DNA of 64,000 bases from Alternaria dauci (lineage: Eukaryota; Ascomycota; Dothideomycetes; Pleosporales; Pleosporaceae), in NCBI RefSeq assembly GCF_042100115.1, contig NC_091278.1:372001-436000 (forward strand), in the 5' to 3' direction. Shown piece after piece: positions 12,167 through 25,543 of this stretch; position 1 is the stretch's first letter, and every line of letters begins with the position of its first letter. The notes below the pieces were generated by a model, which saw only the letters and a program-made list of their open reading frames with translations, did no database searches and was not told the DNA's origin. Made by a program: the position numbers and the translations under genes.

Positions 12167-15100
12167 ATGGCTGCTGTGAACGGGGACGCTGAGTCGCGGG
12201 CCATACGCCGCGACGAGCTGCGGCCGAAGCTCATCACAAGCTCCACCAAGCGCCGAGTCCACGAGCTCTCGGGACTGCAACACCAGGTGGCCGACGACTG
12301 TGAGTGCCTGTGGGGATTGGGTAGAGGGCGACATCAGCTGACCAGACATGCTTCACACAGCGCTCGTCACGGCGGACCTCCAGGCGCTCCTCGAACTGCT
12401 CTTCGAAACATATCCACTGTACGACGACCGCGAATCACGACGGGCTGTCGAAGGCGTCCTCAAGTCGCTGGTCAACGGACCGCATGGCGACAAAGTGCTG
12501 CCCCCGATTGTCAAGTTCCTGACCAACGAATGCTCGAAAAAGGCAATCGCACACGCCAACGCGTTTGTGCTCAACGACTGGTGCTCGGTGCTGCTGCTGC
12601 AATTCGCAAAATCGGCTGAGCGGTGGGCCAAGCATGGACTCGATGTGGCGCTGGCAAATGCGCGCGTGCTGGAGACGTGTGTGGGTGCTGGCGGCGACCG
12701 GCGAGCTGGCCGCATCTCCATAGCGGCCCTCGTTTCGACGCGCCGGGCCCTGCGCGCCATCTTCCGCTCTGAGGCCATTGGCAAGGAAGCCCATTCCAAC
12801 CTCATCACGACCCTCACCGCAAAGGGCAGCGCGCCCACGGCTGGAAATGCCATCTTCCTCGGCGTCATTGCAGGTGTCTCGTCGCGTCTCGAGACTGTCA
12901 AGCCGCTCCTCGAAGCCCACAAACAAGACTACTACACATATTACACACGCGAGATTGTCGGATCAAGGAGCCAGCTGCCAGACCACATCTCCAATGCCCT
13001 GCACGACTTCTTCGACAGCTTCCCTACGCTGGAAGAGCTGCGCAAGGATGTCATACCGCCCATCGAAAAGGCCCTGCTGAGAGCGCCCGAAGTAGTATTG
13101 AACGATGTCGTCTCACCCATGTTCCTCGCCCTTCCCGAGACCATGGACCTCTCTGACATTCTGCTGGGAAACATGCTGAAGCCGCTGCTCTCCAATGTCA
13201 AATCGAGCAATGCCGCAATCCGCGCAGGCGCCCTACGGACCTTCAAGGCCCTGGCTTCACGGTCAAAAGATGATGCCAAGATTGACAAGGTGGCAGATGA
13301 AGTGCTTACCCCACTCAAGCAAGGCAAAGTATCCGGTGTTGACCAGAAAGTTCTGCATGCTCAGATGCTCTCAGCACTACCCGAGTCGATATCCTTGTCA
13401 AAGAAAATACCAGCAGGTATCGCTCCCGTGGCTCTGAAAGAGCCGAGCGAGCCAGCAGTCGTAGCCGAGGTGTCCGCAATGACAACCCACTTGAACTTTG
13501 GTTTGGCGAACGGAGTATCTCTCGATAAAACTGTCTCGGATGCATTCATCAAGGGCATGGGTGATAAGCGTGTGCCTGTCAAGCGCCTCTGGGCCACGCG
13601 CGCTGCGGATATCTGGTGGGGTCTCTCCGACGAGCAACAAGCCCAGCCAGACGTACTTGCATTCTGTCAAACTACTCTCCCAAAGCTCATTGAGATCTGG
13701 CAGGAAGTCAATGCGAACCCCCTGCCTGCAACACAAAGTGGATTGGTCACGGCGGGACACTATGCGACTGCGCTTCTCATCGATAGGGTACAGAACATGA
13801 AGGACGAGAAGCTTGGATCCATCTATAAGAAATCCGATGTCATCTCACAATCGCTCGCCACGCAGCCAAAGCCTTCCATTCATCTCAACCCCAAAGTGTA
13901 TTCGAAGCTGTCTTCCGAAGAGGACGTCTCAATCGCACTTCGCGCCCTCAAAGCACTTGCGCCCGAGGTCATTCAAGCCTCGAAAGAAGTCGCGGATGCA
14001 TGGGCACAGGCATTCATCTTTCTGATCGTTGCTCCCAGCGTCTCTGCCAAAGCCAAGTCCGCTGCTAAACAAGCCCTAACGCAATCATACCTCCAGACCT
14101 CCCCGGACAAAATCAGCGACATCATTATAGAAGGGTTGTGGTCATGGTACAGGTCAAGTGAGCAAGAAGACAAGGACAGTGCGGCGTTCGTCTCCAAGGC
14201 AAGCTCAGCTGAACTTGGGGCTGTGTTGGGCTGCATATGCCTTTCGCCAGAGACGGTAAAGAATCACAACGCAAGCGTGGATAATGCCAGCGTGCAAAAG
14301 CAAGCCATGAACCTCGTTGTACTAGCAAGGAAAGAAATCATCCCGAAAGTTTCTTGGATCGATCTGTGCCTGCGCATGGGTGTCGATCCTGGTCAGCTCG
14401 TGCGGGATAACCTGCAAGAGTTTGTGAATACGATCAACGAAGCAACCGAGGTACTAACTTCTTCCTGATCTTCTGAACAACCTGTTGCTAACACACAATA
14501 TAGAACAAGGACAATGAGTCGTTGCCCGCTACCAACGCAGCGGCCTACAGTGCCTATACCGACATGGCTTTCGTGGCTCCAGAGGCTGCCTTGCCGGCTG
14601 TGGTCAAGCAGTTCAGTCAAGATCTTGACCCGAAGCAGATGGAATCTGTAGGACCAACCGAAGCGGCCATCTTCCGTACACCAGAGGGAACGCCATACAT
14701 TGACGTTTTGTCGAAAAAGGCTCCTGTAGTCATTGACAAGAATACGAAAGACTACGATACGCTCAAGTGGGAGGAGGAACTACGAGCCCAGCTTGCACAA
14801 AAGAAAGGCCAAGCCAAGAAGCTCAGTGCGGATGATCAGGCCAAGGTCAACGCTCAGCTGGCGAAGGAGTCTGCCATCAGGAAAGAGGTGGCGGCCACAG
14901 AGCACAGGATGAGGCGAGGTGTGGGTATCATTCGCAGTCTTGCTACTGGACCTCCTACCGAGGCGGAGCAATGGATGGGACCGGCGGTCGATCTCTTGAT
15001 CCAAGCCATTCGTGCTGGCGCTGGTCTTTTGTTGGGCGACATTCCCGCAACTGCTTTGATATCCTGTTCCGAGCGGATATCCAGCCGTCTGGGCATGATG

Positions 15101-18100
15101 CGACCATTTATCGGTGTAGCAGTACTACGAACAATCGGCTCTATACAGCTTGCTGGCGAGTACGAAGACGAAGACCTGGGTGGTGAGTCAATATCGATTA
15201 TAGACGTAGAGTCAGACCATACTAACCATGCTAGATCTGGTAACGCGTGTGTTATACCGTCTTCGCTTCTTGAGCGAACAAAGGCCGCTTGACGCAGTGT
15301 CTTTGGCGTATTGCTTCCCTCTGCTATTCCTTGTACTAGAAAAAGGTGGCATAGGCAAGTCTGCGGCTGAAGAAGCTGACGAGCAACTCATCCTAGCCAT
15401 CGAAGTGTTGACGTTCCACACTAACTCCTGCACTGACCCTCGTCTGCCGCGAAAAGCCTTGTTGGAGATCCTGGCATGGTCCTTGCAAAAGTACCAACAG
15501 CATTACAAGATTATCAAGGACTGCATTACCAACCTTGCTAGCGGTCTCGCTCCCAACATCAACAACGATGAGCTTGGCGCCCTACTGCGTGGCACTATCG
15601 CACCCGAGACTGGTGTCCGAACTGCGATCCTGCAAGCCATTGACGCTGAACTGGACATGAACGATTTGACGTTCAGTGAGGAGATTTTCATCGCATGCCA
15701 CGACGACGAACCTGAGAATGCTGAGCTTGCCCGAACAATCTGGGAAGAGAACGACCTGGAGCTCAAAGCAGATGCCGGTGTGCAAATGTTGCCCTATCTG
15801 GACTCTCTCGACAAACCACTCAGGAGGGCGACTGCACGAGCCATTGGCGAAATCATCACCAAGTTCCCTGACACATTTGACGACATTCTACGGAGACTTC
15901 GGGAGACATACACAGAAAAGGCAAAGCCACGCGTTCCTGAGCGCGACGAGTATGGCATGCCACGAAAGGTCGATCTGCGCGACCCTTGGGAGAGCAGAGA
16001 CGGTATCGCGCTTACCTTCAAGGAAATGACACCAGGCTTCAAGCCCGACGATCTTGTAGATTTCTTGAACTTTTTGATCTACGAGGGCCCCTTGGGAGAC
16101 CGAAGTCCAGCGGTGAGAGAAGAGTTGATCGAAGCCGCAACCTCAGTCATCACCGCCAAAGCCCAGACCAAGGTCGAACCTCTTATGGAGCTGTTCGAAA
16201 ACGCTCTCGAAGCTCCTGATCGCAAGTCGGAGATGTACGATCAAGTCAACGAAGCAGTCATCATCCTCTACGGTGCATTGGGTCGTCACTTGGCTGCCGG
16301 TGACGAGCGAGTCCCAAAGGTTGTGCAGAGACTGCTGGCGACTCTCAGCACGCCCTCCGAGACCGTGCAATACGCCGTTGCTCAATGTCTGCCACCTCTG
16401 GTACGAACCTCAGAACAAGAGGTTTCAAACTATATCAACCAGATGATGGACCAACTTCTCACATCGAAGAAGTATGCCTCGCGTCGCGGTGCTGCATATG
16501 GTCTTGCAGGTATCGTACGCGGCAAGGGTCTGGGTCTGCTCAAAGAACATCGCATCATGTCTACGCTGAAAGGAGCTAGCGAGAACAAGAAAGACCCCAA
16601 CCAGAGGCAGGGCGTGTATCTGGCGTACGAGCTTTTCTCCCTGATCCTCGGTCGCCTGTTCGAGCCCTATGTCATTCAATTGGTACCCCAGCTGCTCGTG
16701 GGATTTGGCGATACCAGTACAGACGTTCGAGAGGCCTGCTTGGATGCCGCCAAGACCTGTTTCTCCACGCTTAGTTCCTATGGTGTCAGACAGGTTCTGC
16801 CAATCCTCTTGGAAGGTCTCGACGAGGACCAGTGGCGTAGTAAGAAGGGTGCTTGCGACTCCCTGGGAGCCATGGCCTACCTAGATCCTAATCAGCTAGC
16901 CCTGAGCTTGCCAGACATCATTCCACCTCTTACTGTCGTACTGACAGACAGTCACAAAGAAGTGCGAGCTTCAGCTAACCGAAGCTTGCAGCGCTTTGGC
17001 GAAGTCATCAGCAACCCCGAGATCAAGAGTGTGGTCAACATTATCCTCAAGGCTCTCAGCGATCCGACAAAATACACGGACGATGCCCTCGATGCCCTGA
17101 TCAAGATTCAATTCGCACATTTCCTCGACGCGCCTTCTCTTGCTCTCGTGGTCCGTATTCTGGAACGAGGCCTGGGTGACCGATCTGGAACCAAGCGCAA
17201 GTCTTCACAAATCATTGGCAGTTTGGCATACCTCTCGGAAAGGAAGGACCTCACATCTCATCTGCCCATCTTGGTCGCTGGACTAAGGGTCGCGATCGTG
17301 GACCCTGTACCGGCTACGCGTGCTACTGCTTCAAAAGCGCTCGGATCTCTGGTGGAGAAGCTTGGAGAGGATGCTCTACCAGACCTCATTCCAAGTCTCA
17401 TGTCCACGCTCAAGTCCGACACCGGTGCTGGAGACCGACTTGGTTCTGCCCAAGCTCTCTCAGAGGTCCTCGCCGGTCTCGGAACTGGACGCCTGGAGGA
17501 GACACTCCCCAGTATTCTGCAGAACGTGGCCAGCAACAGGGCTTCTGTCCGCGAGGGCTTCATGTCCTTGTTCATTTTCTTGCCAGTCTGCTTCGGAAAC
17601 AGTTTCGCCAACTACCTCAGCAAGATCATTCCTCCTATTCTTGGCGGTCTTGCAGACGATGTGGAGTCGATTCGAGAGACTGCCCTGCGCGCTGGTCGTC
17701 TCTTGGTCAAGAACTTTGCCACCAAGGCCATCGACTTGCTACTACCCGAGCTGGAGAGGGGTCTCGCAGACGACAGCTACAGGATTCGTCTCAGCTCCGT
17801 CGAGCTTGTGGGAGATCTACTGTTCAACCTCACCGGTATCAGCGGCAAGGTGGAAGAGGAAGAAGTCGAAGAGGGCGCCAAGGAGGCCGGGCAATCCTTG
17901 CTCGAAGTCCTCGGAGAAGAGAAGCGCAACAAGGTCTTGTCTGCGCTGTACATTTGCAGGTGCGACACATCTGGTCTTGTGCGGACAGCATCTATCAACG
18001 TATGGAAGGCATTGGTGGCCAGCCCACGTACTCTACGCGAGCTTGTCCCTACACTTACCCAACTTCTCATCCGTCGCTTGGCAAGCTCAAACATGGAGCA

Positions 18101-20431
18101 AAAGGTCATTGCCGGAAACGCGCTCGGAGAACTTATTCGAAAGGCTGGAGATGGTGTGCTCGCCACGCTACTACCTACCCTCGAAGAAGGTCTGCACACT
18201 ACCGACACAGATGCCAAGCAGGGTATCTGTATCGCCCTTCGCGAGCTCATCGCAGCTGCCTCGCCAGAGCAGCTGGAGGACTACGAGAAGACTCTTATCC
18301 AGGTTGTACGAACTGCTCTGGTGGACCCCAACGCGGACGTGCGGGAGGCAGCTGCCGAAGCCTTCGACGCCCTGCAACAGATCTTTGGCAAGCGGGCTGT
18401 CGATCAGGTTCTGCCTTACCTACTCAACCTCCTGCGTTCGGAAGACGATGCACAGAACGCACTCTCGGCGCTCCTCACTCTCCTCACAGATCAAGCGCGA
18501 TCCAACATCATCTTGCCAAACCTTCTGCCTACGTTGCTTACTTCGCCCATGTCTGCCTTCAATGCCCGCGCTATTGCGTCGTTGGCTGAGGTTGCAAGCT
18601 CTGCCATGACCCGAAGATTGCCCAACATCCTCAACACTATCATGGATAACGTCATCACATCCAAGGACGAGGAACTCAGGTCAGAGCTGGAGGCAGCTTT
18701 CGACAAGGTACTGCTGTCCGTGGATGAGTTCGATGGTCTTAACACTGCCATGAGCGTCATGTTGGCTTTGTCGAAACACGATGATGAGCGGAGACGTGCG
18801 CGTGCCGACATGCATCTGGCCAAGTTCTTCGCAGAGGCCGATGTCGACTTTTCAAGATACTACCCCGACCTCATCCGCGCGCTCCTCATCTCCTTTGGCG
18901 ACAGCGACCCCGAGGTTGTCAAGGCTGCATGGATTGCGCTCAGCACTCTTACGAGCAAGCGTCTGCGGAAGGAAGAGATGGAGTCGCTCGTTATATCGAC
19001 TCGCCAGACACTCAACCAGGTTGGTGTTGCTGGTGCAGATCTCCCTGGATTCTCGCTTCCTAAGGGTATCAACGCCATCCTGCCCATCTTCCTGCAGGGT
19101 CTCATGAACGGTTCAGTAGACCAGCGAGTCCAGGGTGCTCTGGCCATTTCCGACATCATCGACCGCACCAGCGCAAAGTCACTGCAGCCATTCGTCACCC
19201 AGATTACCGGACCCCTCATTCGTGTGGTTACCGAGCGCTCTGTCGAAGTCAAGGCAGCTATTCTGCTGACACTCAACAATCTGCTTGAGAAAATCCCTAC
19301 CTTCCTCAAACCTTTCTTGCCCCAACTCCAACGCACGTTTGCCAAGTCACTTGCGGATACATCTTCGGACATTTTGCGAGCGCGTGCAGCCAAGGCTCTT
19401 GGTACTTTGATCAAGCTTACACCGAGGGTCGATCCGCTCATCGCTGAGCTGGTGACTGGGTCCAAGACAGCCGACGAAAATGTCAGGACGGCCATGTTGA
19501 AGGCGTTGTTTGAGGTGGTGAGCAAGGCCGGCAAGAACATGAGCGAAGCAAGCAGGAATGCCATCCTAGGTCTCATCGACAACGAGAGCGATGACTCCAA
19601 TGGTAAGTTTGGTAGAAACTCGATCCTGTCTACAGTTACTAACGCAGTGTAGATGCAATGGCAATCACAAACGCTCGACTTCTGGGCGCTCTTATCAGCT
19701 GTCTCCCCGAGGAGATTGCGTCCAGCCTGCTCAAGGCTAGAGTGCTTACCACTCACTACAACAAGGCTTCTGTCCTGGCACTCAACGCCATCCTGCTGGA
19801 CGCACCCGAAGCCTTGACAGAATCGTTTGCAGACGAGACCGTGACCGTCATCTGCCAAGGAATCAGCCATGCACAGCCGTTCATCTCGGACAACTCTATC
19901 CTCGCTGCTGGCAAATACCTACTCTCGGAAAAGAGCAACAAGAGCTTCGACCACACCAAGCCCATTTTCGAGGCTCTGGCGCCGGTGGTTGAGCCTGGAC
20001 ACCCGGTGGACACAAGGCGACTGGCACTCGTGGTGCTGCGCACCGTTGCGCGCGAACACAACGACCTCGTGCGTCCGCATATCCCCTTGGTCATCCCCGT
20101 GGTGTTTGCATCAGTCCGCGACCCTGTTATCCCAGTCAAGCTCGCGGCAGAAGCAGCGTTCCTCGCCATCTTCTCGGTTGTGGATGAGGAAGCGGCGGTG
20201 TTTGACAAGTACATGGCTGGGCCTGGGAAGACGCTGTCGGCGGGCCAGCAACGCAGCATGGGAGACTACTTCAAGAGGGTGGCTTTGAGGCTGGCTGGAC
20301 AGGCTAGGGAGAGGAAAGAGGCAGAGGGTGGAGCTGGGGGCTTGGGCTTGTCGAGTGACGAGATGGAGGATGAGAGGGAGATTTGGAGCGTGGGGAAGGT
20401 GGAGCTGGGGGATGTGTTTGGTGAAAACTAG
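12167..20431 (+). CDS. GCN1: eIF2-alpha kinase activator GCN1
   Basis: Five exons, 12167-12299, 12361-14450, 14504-15182, 15235-19602 and 19653-20431, join in frame to about 2682 residues, very close to the 2672 of yeast Gcn1. The introns are 50-61 bp. The protein is almost entirely alpha-helical HEAT repeats, for example LLELLFETYPLYDDRESRRA near the N-terminus and DLIPSLMSTLKSDTGAGDRLG and LPYLLNLLRSEDDAQNA in the middle. The central part corresponds to the EF3-like region, and the segment after it to the region that binds the RWD domain of Gcn2. In the cytosol Gcn1, with Gcn20, binds stalled or collided ribosomes and activates Gcn2, which phosphorylates eIF2-alpha during amino-acid starvation. 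The ATG at 12167 opens exon 1; the out-of-frame ATG at 12151 is ignored. Confidence 0.96.
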
Positions 20432-20925
20432 GGATGCGGTATGGTGAACCGGACGGTGTACATGGCACAAAAGCGACTGTACTTGCATTTGGGCGGTGGT
20501 GTGTGAGGGTTTTCGAGTTCCTAGCAATTACATGCAGAGTTGATCACTTCGACTGCTTCCTAGATGTGAGGTGTGATGGGTGTGAAGGCTCGAGGTTTCA
20601 TGGGGCTTGTTAGTCTGCCCCCAGCAACAACTCCGCAAGACCCCCGAGCTCTGGCCTCACGCTCTCCACGCCTGTATGCCAGTCCATCAGCCCAGGCCCC
20701 GCACAACGCCTGCTGCATCTACCCGCCATTGGGGGACATTTGCAAATACTCGCGCGACTCTGCTGACGTCTTGACCGAGTCGTCGACCCCCCCACCGTCG
20801 CTCTCCCGCAGCTTCAGGCCCTCTCCGCAGTCCGCACGCGCACCCGTCGAGCTTGCGCGACCCTCTCGCAACGCGCAAACATCCCCACGCATTGAGCGCC
20901 ACGACGGCGCGCATCCCCAGCCATC
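20432..20925. other. Intergenic, GCN1 3' end and ADA1 5' region
   Basis: About 490 bp with no gene. The last 180 bp before the ADA1 start are rich in pyrimidines (runs of C and CT), a usual feature of fungal core promoters and 5' leaders. No TATA box was noticed. Confidence 0.5.
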
Positions 20926-22383
20926 ATGGCAGGCACCATCCGGCCCAACGACATGAACGTCACCACGACGCCGACGCTCTCCTCGGGCGCCCTGCCCAGC
21001 CTCACTTCGCTCAATACCGACCTGACCAAGAAGCCTCACGCGCCACGCGCCCCGCGCATAGATGTCGAGCCGCTGTACGCGGCCGTCAAGAGCTCCATCA
21101 GCGACGCCGACTGGACCGTCTACAAAAAGACGCTGTCCTTCTTCCTCCTCGGCAACCTCAACCAGGAAGAGCTGTCCCACACGCTCTCCAAGATCCTCAC
21201 CACGCCCGCCCTCGAACACGCACACAACGCTCTTTTCACCGCCATCTACGCAAACATATGGCGCGATCCGCCCGACGCCGGCATCGCGAGCTGGGTCTCG
21301 AGCAGCGATAAGCCGACGAGCGGGACGGTCAAGGGCACGGGCGATGAGAGCGAGAAGAGGCTTAAGCATGAGGTTATGCAGTTGAGTAGGCGGGAGAGGA
21401 AGAGACTAAAGGGGATTCCGGCGGGTGAGAGCCCGTTGAGTACGGGCCTCGAGGGCGCGGGTGGTGGTGCGAATGGGCCGGCGCAGGAGTATGTTGATGC
21501 GAGACGGGCGAAGCAGTTGGATGTTGGGCCGAGCAGTAACCAGGGGGGTGGGTTTGGCAAGACGAGTACGTATATCCTCACTTTTTGTGCTCTTATTCTA
21601 CAGTAAGAGTGAGGCAGACTAACATTTGCAAACTTAGACTGGGAACTCGAAATCCGCAAACGCTACACTTCGGCCCTCTCTGTCGAGACACACGAGTTCC
21701 CGACTGCAACAACTATATCGTACAGGCTCTTGCCTATATGCTACGAGTTTGGTCTGCCGCAGGGCCATACGTCGGATTGCCCTGATTACCTGAATATAGC
21801 AACGGAAACCTACATCAAAGAGGCTCTTGCAAACCTGCTCGGAAAGGTCGCTAATAACGGCCCCGGGTATGTCCGCACCGGCGAATTCAAAAAGAAGCTC
21901 GCGCGAGAAGAACGCCTCGTCGAACGGGGCGAGCTAGCACGGGGCACAGCCGGCGAGCTCCCTGTCGAAGCTGAGGAGCGTCGAAAGAGAAAGTTGTTAT
22001 GCATGGAGGACTTGCGTCTTGCGCTTGCGTTGGGAGACTCGTATCTAGGCCAGACGCCGATTATTGCGGGCCAGATTATGAATTCGCGCTTCCTCGATAC
22101 AGAAGGTATCGAGGATATTTACGATGCGCCGCGGAAACCGGTGCTCGTGAATGGCGTGGGTATTATCAACGGGACCGGTACGGGCACCAGCACCGCGAAT
22201 GGCATCAACGGGATCGGTAACGCGGGGAAACTGGATCTTAATGGGGAGACGTGGACGGTTGACTTTGGAGACCCGATGCAGATTGATGATGAAGTGGGGA
22301 TGCATTGGCAGGGCGGGAGTGTGCAAGATATGGCCGAGATGGACGATGCGCTCGATGATGTTTTGAACCTGGGAGATCTTTAG
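20926..22383 (+). CDS. ADA1: SAGA complex subunit ADA1 (HFI1-type)
   Basis: Two exons, 20926-21565 and 21638-22383, give about 461 residues after removal of a 72-bp intron; the join reads GGFGKT-NWELEIRKRYTSAL. The N-terminal third has the SAGA-Tad1 domain pattern, with IDVEPLYAAVKSSISDADW, YKKTLSFFLLGNLNQEEL and HNALFTAIYANIWRDPP. The second exon carries ATETYIKEALANLLGKV, the histone-fold-like helix region, and KLLCMEDLRLALALGDSYLGQ. Near the C-terminus is a low-complexity Gly/Thr/Asn patch (GTGTGTSTANGING). Ada1 is a structural nuclear subunit of the SAGA histone acetyltransferase coactivator, pairing through its histone fold with Taf12. It converges with PEX7. Confidence 0.88.
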
Positions 22384-22722
22384 GAGGATGGGAAAAGAAC
22401 AAGATGGTCAAGGACGAGGTATTTGTGGAAGAGTGTGGGTGGTGCATCGAGGCGTTACTGGGCTTCTTGAGCAGGAGAGGGTGCTTACACCGCACGAGCA
22501 TATGTGGGCGTTTCGAGCTTGTTTGGGGCGATTTTCTGCATGGCAATGGTGTTGAGGGGTTGGCAAGGCGCGATCATGGGACGATACCCTATTTATTTTG
22601 TTTCTTGTTGGGATCATTTTTATCGGTAGCATGGCTCGCGGTGTGCATCGCCGAGTATTGTTGTATTCGAATCTGTAGCTGAATGAAGAACAGTTTCCAT
22701 CACACCAAATGACATGTTCATC
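22384..22722. other. Convergent 3' intergenic region
   Basis: About 340 bp between the stop codons of ADA1 and PEX7, so it holds both 3' UTRs and terminators. It contains T-rich stretches (TTTATTTTGTTTC near 22590) but no gene or repeat that I can support. Confidence 0.5.
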
Positions 22723-23857
22723 TCATTGCATAATCGCCCTCGCGTCCCACACCAAAACCCTCTCATCCCACCCCGTACTCGCACACCACCCCTCCGCCCC
22801 AAACAAACACCAATCCACACCCGTCACAAACTCGGTATGCCTCCCCATCCTCCCCATCTCCTTCCCCCCGCCATAAAACATTGGATCCTCGAGCATATTC
22901 TCCTGCTTCACGGACCCCACGCCCATGGCACTGCCATCCGTCCACACCCGACACGTCATATCGTAGCTCGCAGAGAGCAAAATATCAGACAAATGCGGAC
23001 TCCAGCTCAGCTTCCTAACCGCATACTCGTGTCCCGGCAGCACAGCAACGGGACCCGCCTGCGGCATTCTAATATCAAAAGTACGTATCACGCGGTCCAC
23101 GCCCGCTGTTGCAACAATCGTGTCCCGGTACTTGTTCCAGTCATGTGTCAAGGCTTCTGCGGGCGCGATGCCAATGCTAGCTGCGTGGCCCATGCGTGCC
23201 TTGGGCGGCTGGTGGATCGGGATGTTCATGGTGAGGTGGTTGGATGCACTTGCTGGTGTGCGCAGATCGAAGACGCGGAGATGGCTGTCTGACGATACGC
23301 TGCTCAGCACACTGGCGTTGTGAGGACTGAAAGACGCAGAGTAGGTGCAGGAATGTGTTGGTAAGGTAGTTATGCTCGCGTCGGAATTTGGGTTCCAGAT
23401 CTTGATGCAGCCGTCCCAGGACGAGGAGAGGAAAGTGTCTTTGGCCACGAGGTTCCAGTGCACGGCGAAGACTTCGCGGGCGTGCTCTTGCCAGGAGGCG
23501 ATGGGGTAGGTGGGCACATTGATGTCGAAGAGCTTGATGGAGCCGTCGCCGCAGGCGGTTAGGAGCTGATTCTCGTGCGCTTCGGACCAGGTGCTGTCGA
23601 AGAGGGAGTCTTGGGTGTCGAACCTGGGGTTGGGAGTATTAGCATGTGAAAGACGTGGTAGGGTAGTAGCCAGATGATAAGAGCCGTACGCACCACTTCT
23701 CAGCTACTATGCCGTTCGCAGTAAGACCTAGAATATACAGTCGCCCATTGCCGACGAGCCCAAAGTTGGCAGAGGTTGCGACTGCGATGCGGGAATCAAA
23801 GAACGGGCTGTATTTGACCGAGTAGCCATTAAAGCCCTGTGTTCGAAACTCGAGCAT
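22723..23857 (-). CDS. PEX7: Peroxisomal targeting signal 2 receptor PEX7
   Basis: Exons 23857-23694 and 23623-22723 are joined by removing a 70-bp intron, giving about 354 residues. The start is the ATG at 23857 (MLEFRTQGFNGY); a GTG fifteen bases upstream is not used. The sequence is a seven-bladed WD40 propeller: repeats end in IKLFDI, IKIWNP, LRVFDL, IRTFDI, CRVWTD and VLVWDA. The signature N-terminus NGYSVKYSPFFDSRIAVATS and ANFGLVGNGRLYILGL identify PEX7. The protein binds PTS2-bearing matrix enzymes in the cytosol and, with its PEX20-type co-receptor in fungi, delivers them to the peroxisome. It is divergent from the AlkB gene 299 bp away. Confidence 0.95.
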
Positions 23858-24156
23858 GACGGAGAACCCCACGAGGGTGATGGTAGCAGACTATGGCGCG
23901 TGGATGGTGTGTCGGGGCCGGCGCGTCATGTCGCGCTGGGATGGGATGCTGGTGTTGTGCGGCGGCTGCATGGTTGCAGATGACGAAGTCGACGAGACCG
24001 AGGCCTGGCGCTTTGGATATGGCGGGGCTGCATCGGGTCTCGGGCTGTCCCGTGACAACGCGTCTGGCTGGAACCGTCGCCACCACCAGCAAGCTGTAAA
24101 TGTGTTAGAGCGTTACCACGGCACTATGAGCGCCATTGTCATCAACTACAACCGAC

Positions 24157-25543
24157 ATGGACGCGTTCGTGTCGCGAAAGAGGAAGCGGGCTGAACAACC
24201 ACCCAAGGCGGTCGAGAACACGGGCGTGCAGCAAGAGGACGACTCGACTGACTTCAAGCTGGCCCTGTTGGCATCTCTACATCCGAAACTCGATGAAGGC
24301 ACCCTGCTTGAAGCATTGCTCGCTGCTGACGGACATGTCGAGCAAGCCTCAGAGTGCCTATCGCAGCCGAGAAAGCGGCCCGCGTCATCTACAGTTGGCT
24401 ATCAATCGTCGTTGACATCGTATCGCATTGGCCCAGCCGACGGCACGTCAACCAAAAGGCCACTGGTCAAGAAAGGGAAGACGCTGTTCTTGTACAGCCC
24501 ACAGGACGTTGAGGCACACACGCCCTGCTCCATCATCCACAACTTCCTCCCAGCAAAGCAGGCCGAAGCACTGCTGTCTCAACTGCTGGCAGAAGCGTCC
24601 TCGTATGATAGATATGAGTTCAAGCTGTTCGATAGAGTTGTGTTGAGCCCACACACGTATGCTTTCTATGTCAACAGCCTCGAAGAGGCAGAACGACAGA
24701 AGACGGAGTACATTTACAACGGTGGCGAGCTCGAGGTGAGCAAGCCAGAAGAGTCAGCGCCATAATACTAACACTGCCCAGGATGTCCGGCAAAGCACAT
24801 CAGAAATGCTAAACGCATGTCCCCAGGTTGAGGAAGCCGTCAACCGCGAAATCCAACGCAGAATCCGCGACTTCTACCCCTCTGGCAAGAAACTCAAATA
24901 CCAATCTCCTCACGCATGGAAAGCAAACACAGCCTTTGTGAACTGCTACGACGGACCACAAGAAAGCGTCGGTTACCACGCAGACCAACTGACCTATCTC
25001 GGCCCACGCGCCATCATCGGTAGCCTAAGCCTAGGAGTAGCGCACGAGTTCCGTGTCCGCAAGATCCTCGCTGAAGATGACTCTGTGCACCGCAAGCAAG
25101 ACGGCTCGCTTGCCGATGCCCAGGGCCAGATTAGCATTCATCTGCCGCACAACTCGCTCCTGGTCATGCACGCCGAGATGCAGGAGGAATGGAAACACTC
25201 GATTGCCCCAGCCCAAGCCATCGATCCTCATCCGCTTGCGAAGAATAAGCGGTTGAATATTACGTATAGGTTCTACAAGGAGAGTCTGCATCCGAGGTAT
25301 ACGCCGAAATGCAAGTGTGATGTTCCGACTGTGTTGAGGTGCGCGACGAGGAAGAAGGAGAGCAGGGGCAGGTACATGTGGATGTGTCATGCGGGGTATG
25401 TGCCGGGGAGGGAGAGCTGTGGGTTCTTTCAGTGGGCGGAGTTTGATGAGGATGGGGAGCCGCCGTGGGCTGGGAAGATGAAGGAGGAGCGAGGGAGTGG
25501 AGAAGAAGGAAGAGCTGGTGACGAACATGGCGAGAAAGAGTGA
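24157..25543 (+). CDS. AlkB-like 2OG-Fe(II) dioxygenase with CUE and GRF domains
   Basis: Exons 24157-24735 and 24782-25543 (intron 46 bp) encode about 446 residues. The basic N-terminus (SRKRKRAEQPPK) suggests nuclear import. A CUE-type ubiquitin-binding helix bundle follows around residues 30-65 (LASLHPKLDEGTLLEALLAA). The AlkB dioxygenase domain contains FLYSPQDVE, the lid region, the iron ligands in GYHADQL (HxD) with a later His in EEWKHSI, and the 2-oxoglutarate arginine in RLNITYRF. A C-terminal GRF zinc finger follows: CKCDVPTVLRC, MWMCHAG and ESCGFFQW. AlkB-type enzymes repair alkylated bases by oxidative demethylation; GRF fingers bind single-stranded nucleic acid. It most resembles the ALKBH2/3 repair branch; the substrate is inferred. 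Confidence 0.9.

Noticed and set aside
17320..18609. 429-residue plus-strand frame
   Set aside because: It is a shifted frame inside the GCN1 coding exon, rich in Ser/Arg/Cys with no domain; GCN1 is unambiguous here.
18860..19870. 336-residue minus-strand frame
   Set aside because: Antisense shadow of GCN1 spanning a GCN1 intron; no motif.
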